Below are positions 61,732 through 64,000 of a stretch of 64,000 nucleotides of DNA, one piece after another. A program made the position numbers and the translations under genes. The notes beneath the pieces were generated by a model. The model saw only the letters and a program-made list of their open reading frames with translations, ran no database searches and was not told the DNA's origin. The stretch's first letter is position 1, and each line of letters starts with the position of its first letter. The DNA comes from Euzebya pacifica (GTDB lineage: Bacteria > Actinomycetota > Nitriliruptoria > Euzebyales > Euzebyaceae). The DNA lies in the NCBI RefSeq assembly GCF_003344865.1, contig NZ_CP031165.1, positions 5,089,910 to 5,153,909 on the forward strand. Direction: 5' to 3'.

Positions 61732-63792
61732 TCAACCCCCGTCGGCGTAGTACGGCGGGTAGGCGTAGGTGAACGACACCGGCGCGATCCGCGTGGTCGC
61801 GTTCGTCTCGAGGTCGAGGACCTCGATCCCCTCGGGTCCGATGAGGGCCAGGTGGGTGCCGTCGGCCGACACCTCCGGACGTCCGTATCCGGGCAGGACC
61901 TGCTCGACGCCCGGGTTGGTGCCCTTCAGGTCGGACACGGCCACGACCGGTTCGCCGAGCGCGTTGTCGAAGTACCCGTACGCCAGCCGATCCCCCGACG
62001 GGAACCAGTCGTGGTCGTGGACAGACTCGGGCGTGACCGTGAAGGCGCCACCGTTAGCACCGGGCAGGGTCACGTCCAGTCCGTTGGTGCTGCGGTAGGC
62101 GATGTCGCCGTCGGCACTCCACTCGGGGTAGGCGAAGTCGCCCGGTGCGAGGTCCACGAGCTCGAGGGTCACCTCGTCCTCGTACCGGACGATCCCGCCG
62201 TCGGACAGGGTCAGCAGTCCGCGATGGTCGTAGGGGTCGGAGGACAGCTGGGCGGATCCGCTCTCGGTCAGGCTGATGGTCCCGCCCTTGGCGCTGTGGA
62301 CGAGGACCTCGACGAGGGGGTCCCCCTCACCTCGATCGAAGGTGATCTGCTCGAAGGCGATCTCGACGGACTTCGTCACCCGTGGGTTGACGGCGACGTT
62401 GCCGATGGTGGTCTGCCCGCCCCCGACGGGTTGTGCCACCGAGTGGAGGATCTCGCGGCGGCCGTCGAGCCACACCTGGGCGATGGACTCGGCCAGGCCG
62501 TCACCGTCGGTGTCCTCCGGTGCCACGACCCACGAGGCGGTCGGGTCCCACGACGGCAGGCCGTAGAAGTCACCGGCCCGCAGCAGTCGGGGGTTCGCAC
62601 CCGAGGTCTCGGCCACGTACAGGCCCGGCGTGGACCCGGCCTCGGGGTCCAGCACGTCGTCCACCACGAAGACGAGGGTCTCGGCACTCCCCGCGACGGG
62701 CTCGCCGTCACACGAGCCCGTGGCCATGGCGGCCGCCGCAGCGTCGAGGACCTGGGGGAGCATCAGGAGCTCCGGGCCGATCCCGGTCGCGTGCTGGGCC
62801 CGTTCGTCCACGAGGTGGGCGCAGGCCGAGTCGATGAGCACGTCGCCGAAGGTGTAGACCTGCGGCGTCCGGTCGACGGCGGCCGTGGGGGCGGCGGCGA
62901 AGGCGTAGGCCCAGCCGAGCTCGGCATAGCCGTTGACCAGCTGCCGGCCGGTCCCGGCGTCGTTGCCCCACAGCTGGGTCTCGATGGCCAGCGCGGTCAG
63001 GTCGCGGGCGGTCCCCGCGACGCGGTTGGTGTCGGCATACGCGGCGATCTCGTCCTCGACCCCCGCGCTGATGGCGGCCGTGCCGCCGAGGACGTGGGCC
63101 CGGCTGGTCGCCGGAAGGCCGGAGAACCCGGGCTCGGCAAGGAAGGCCTCTGCGGCGGGATGCAGCGAACCGGTGTCGGTCACGAGGATCGGCACATCGG
63201 CGAACGCCGCGTAGGCCCCACCGGTGGCGGCGTCGGCCCAGTCGTCGGCCCGGGCGATCAGGACCTCCTCGGATCCGAACCGTCGACGGACCTCGCTGGC
63301 GATCGCGGCCGCGGTCTCGTAGCGGCTGTCCCCAGCCAGGCGGAAGACGCAGTAGTTCGCGTCGACGAGCTGCTGCTCGGCCGTCGCGGACACCGCGTTG
63401 GTGCCCCCGACGAGGTAGACGTGGAATCCCTCCTCGGCGTCGGCCGTCGTGCAGGTGGAGTCCAACGGCGCGACGACCCGTTGCAGCTCGACCAGCGTCT
63501 CCGACCGAAGGTACGCGGTCGCACCGCCCGTGGTGTACAGCAGCGGGCCGCGCGTCCCTGCCAGGGAGGTTGCCGCCAGGTTGTCGGGGAAGCTGTCGTC
63601 ACGGCCGATGACGGCGTACTCCGCCGCACCGTGGGAGAAGGTTGCCCGCGACACGTCGACGGCGGCCAGGACCACGTCCGTGCTGTCGCCGAGCCGTGCG
63701 GTCGTCGGCGGCTGACCCACCACCGGCTGGACGGAGAGGGCCAGCAGCAATGCTGCGGCAAGGACGGTCGCGAGCGTTCGACGGGTAGCCAT
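61732..63792 (-). CDS. Secreted CWB2-repeat protein with TolB/WD40-like beta-propeller
   Basis: 686 aa. Signal peptide at ~1-27 (TVLAAALLLALSVQPVVG). Three CWB2-type repeats in the first ~290 residues (HVYLVGGTNAVSATAEQQLV, FRLAGDSRYETAAAIASEV, HVLGGTAAISAGVEDEI) for wall attachment. The rest is a repeated beta pattern with DxxP/W blades (YPEWSADGDIAYRS, HDWFPSGDRLAYGYF, GRPEVSADGTHLALIGPEGI), a propeller-like domain. No catalytic motif seen. TAGGGT 8 nt before the ATG suggests a leaderless promoter; TCTCG-AAA-CGAGA (63819-63831) just upstream is a possible operator. Confidence 0.83.
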   Translation of the reverse strand: MATRRTLATVLAAALLLALSVQPVVGQPPTTARLGDSTDVVLAAVDVSRATFSHGAAEYAVIGRDDSFPDNLAATSLAGTRGPLLYTTGGATAYLRSETLVELQRVVAPLDSTCTTADAEEGFHVYLVGGTNAVSATAEQQLVDANYCVFRLAGDSRYETAAAIASEVRRRFGSEEVLIARADDWADAATGGAYAAFADVPILVTDTGSLHPAAEAFLAEPGFSGLPATSRAHVLGGTAAISAGVEDEIAAYADTNRVAGTARDLTALAIETQLWGNDAGTGRQLVNGYAELGWAYAFAAAPTAAVDRTPQVYTFGDVLIDSACAHLVDERAQHATGIGPELLMLPQVLDAAAAAMATGSCDGEPVAGSAETLVFVVDDVLDPEAGSTPGLYVAETSGANPRLLRAGDFYGLPSWDPTASWVVAPEDTDGDGLAESIAQVWLDGRREILHSVAQPVGGGQTTIGNVAVNPRVTKSVEIAFEQITFDRGEGDPLVEVLVHSAKGGTISLTESGSAQLSSDPYDHRGLLTLSDGGIVRYEDEVTLELVDLAPGDFAYPEWSADGDIAYRSTNGLDVTLPGANGGAFTVTPESVHDHDWFPSGDRLAYGYFDNALGEPVVAVSDLKGTNPGVEQVLPGYGRPEVSADGTHLALIGPEGIEVLDLETNATTRIAPVSFTYAYPPYYADGG

Positions 63793-63876
63793 GGCGCCCG
63801 ACCCTAGGAGATCGTCGCTCTCGAAACGAGATCGGGTCAGGAAGTCGTAAGGGACGAGTGTCGCCCCGAACGACAA

Positions 63877-63908
63877 GGGACCCCGTGCGCCGGAGCGGAC
63901 GGGGTCCC
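63877..63908 (-). terminator. Terminator of the gene at the right edge
   Basis: 10-bp arms GGGACCCCGT/ACGGGGTCCC with a 12-nt loop, 18 nt past the stop at 63927. The minus-strand tail is TTGTCGTTCGG. Confidence 0.75.
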
Positions 63909-63926
63909 TCGACGAGCTGTGCCTGC

Positions 63927-64000
63927 TAGCTGCCAGCAGCGACCAGGGTCGACATCTCCGCGAAGCCGGCGAACGCCTGGGGCAGCAGGCCGAGGACGAC
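63927..64000 (-). CDS. C-terminal end of an unidentified protein
   Basis: The final 24 residues (…VLGLLPQAFAGFAEMSTLVA…) up to a TAG at 63929-63927. Too little to assign. The following terminator supports a real gene end. Confidence 0.5.

Noticed and set aside
63819-63831. TCTCG-AAA-CGAGA palindrome as a terminator
   Set aside because: A 5-bp stem is too short; its position just upstream of the CWB2-propeller start fits a possible operator better, and evidence is weak, so it is mentioned only with that gene.

Overview
The window is high-GC DNA read mostly on the minus strand. It carries the translation core of an actinobacterium: secE-nusG-rplKA, rplJL, rpoBC and rpsLG-fusA-tuf, running directly into the S10/spc ribosomal-protein cluster, secY and adk. 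Two secreted proteins have N-terminal cell-wall-binding repeats of the CWB2 type. Together with GTG/TTG starts, probable leaderless promoters and B12 genes, this points to a deep-branching actinobacterium. A Nitriliruptoria/Euzebya-like lineage is my inference from the CWB2 proteins and is not proven by the sequence.

Layout. 1-17100: adk (partial), secY, then rplO to rpsJ, tuf copy 1, fusA, rpsG and rpsL, all minus, probably driven by a TTGACA-N17-TACTCT promoter at 17074-17102. rpsN (S14) is missing from its usual place between rplE and rpsH. 17179-33413: an accessory block separating rpsL from rpoC. It holds a sortase-anchored sugar-dehydrogenase-like protein with a ThuA-like partner, a CWB2/PA/M28 peptidase, a cobalamin-riboswitch-controlled FhuF-like/cobB/cobO operon, three polytopic glycosyltransferases, exonuclease III and a Pro/Ala-rich membrane protein. 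33691-42968: rpoC, rpoB, rplL, rplJ. 43208-54171: a second accessory block separating rplJL from rplKA. It holds three consecutive enzymes that each carry a cyclic-nucleotide-binding domain (acylating aldehyde dehydrogenase, NDH-2, patatin), a copper-storage-like Cys-rich protein, a copper nitrite reductase with an extra cupredoxin domain, a beta-lactamase-fold hydrolase and a methyltransferase. 54193-59710: rplA, rplK, nusG, secE, tRNA-Trp, a displaced infC, tuf copy 2 and tRNAs Met, Thr and Tyr. 59831-64000: yajQ, a tiny gene behind a SigR/SigH-like promoter, htpX, a CWB2/beta-propeller protein and the end of an unidentified gene.

How the parts fit. The housekeeping genes form long, tightly packed operons with 1-4 nt overlaps. 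Several factors carry low-complexity tails (S3, S5, L30, L5, NusG). Many operons end in GC-rich hairpins followed by a recurring TTCGTCGTT-like tail instead of a U-tract. The most unusual locus is the three-gene set of cyclic-nucleotide-binding fusion enzymes at 43208-48424. It would place fermentative aldehyde metabolism, respiratory NADH oxidation and lipid hydrolysis under one small-molecule signal. The copper genes next to it add a denitrification or copper-handling theme.

All function calls are read from the sequence by eye. No database search was run.
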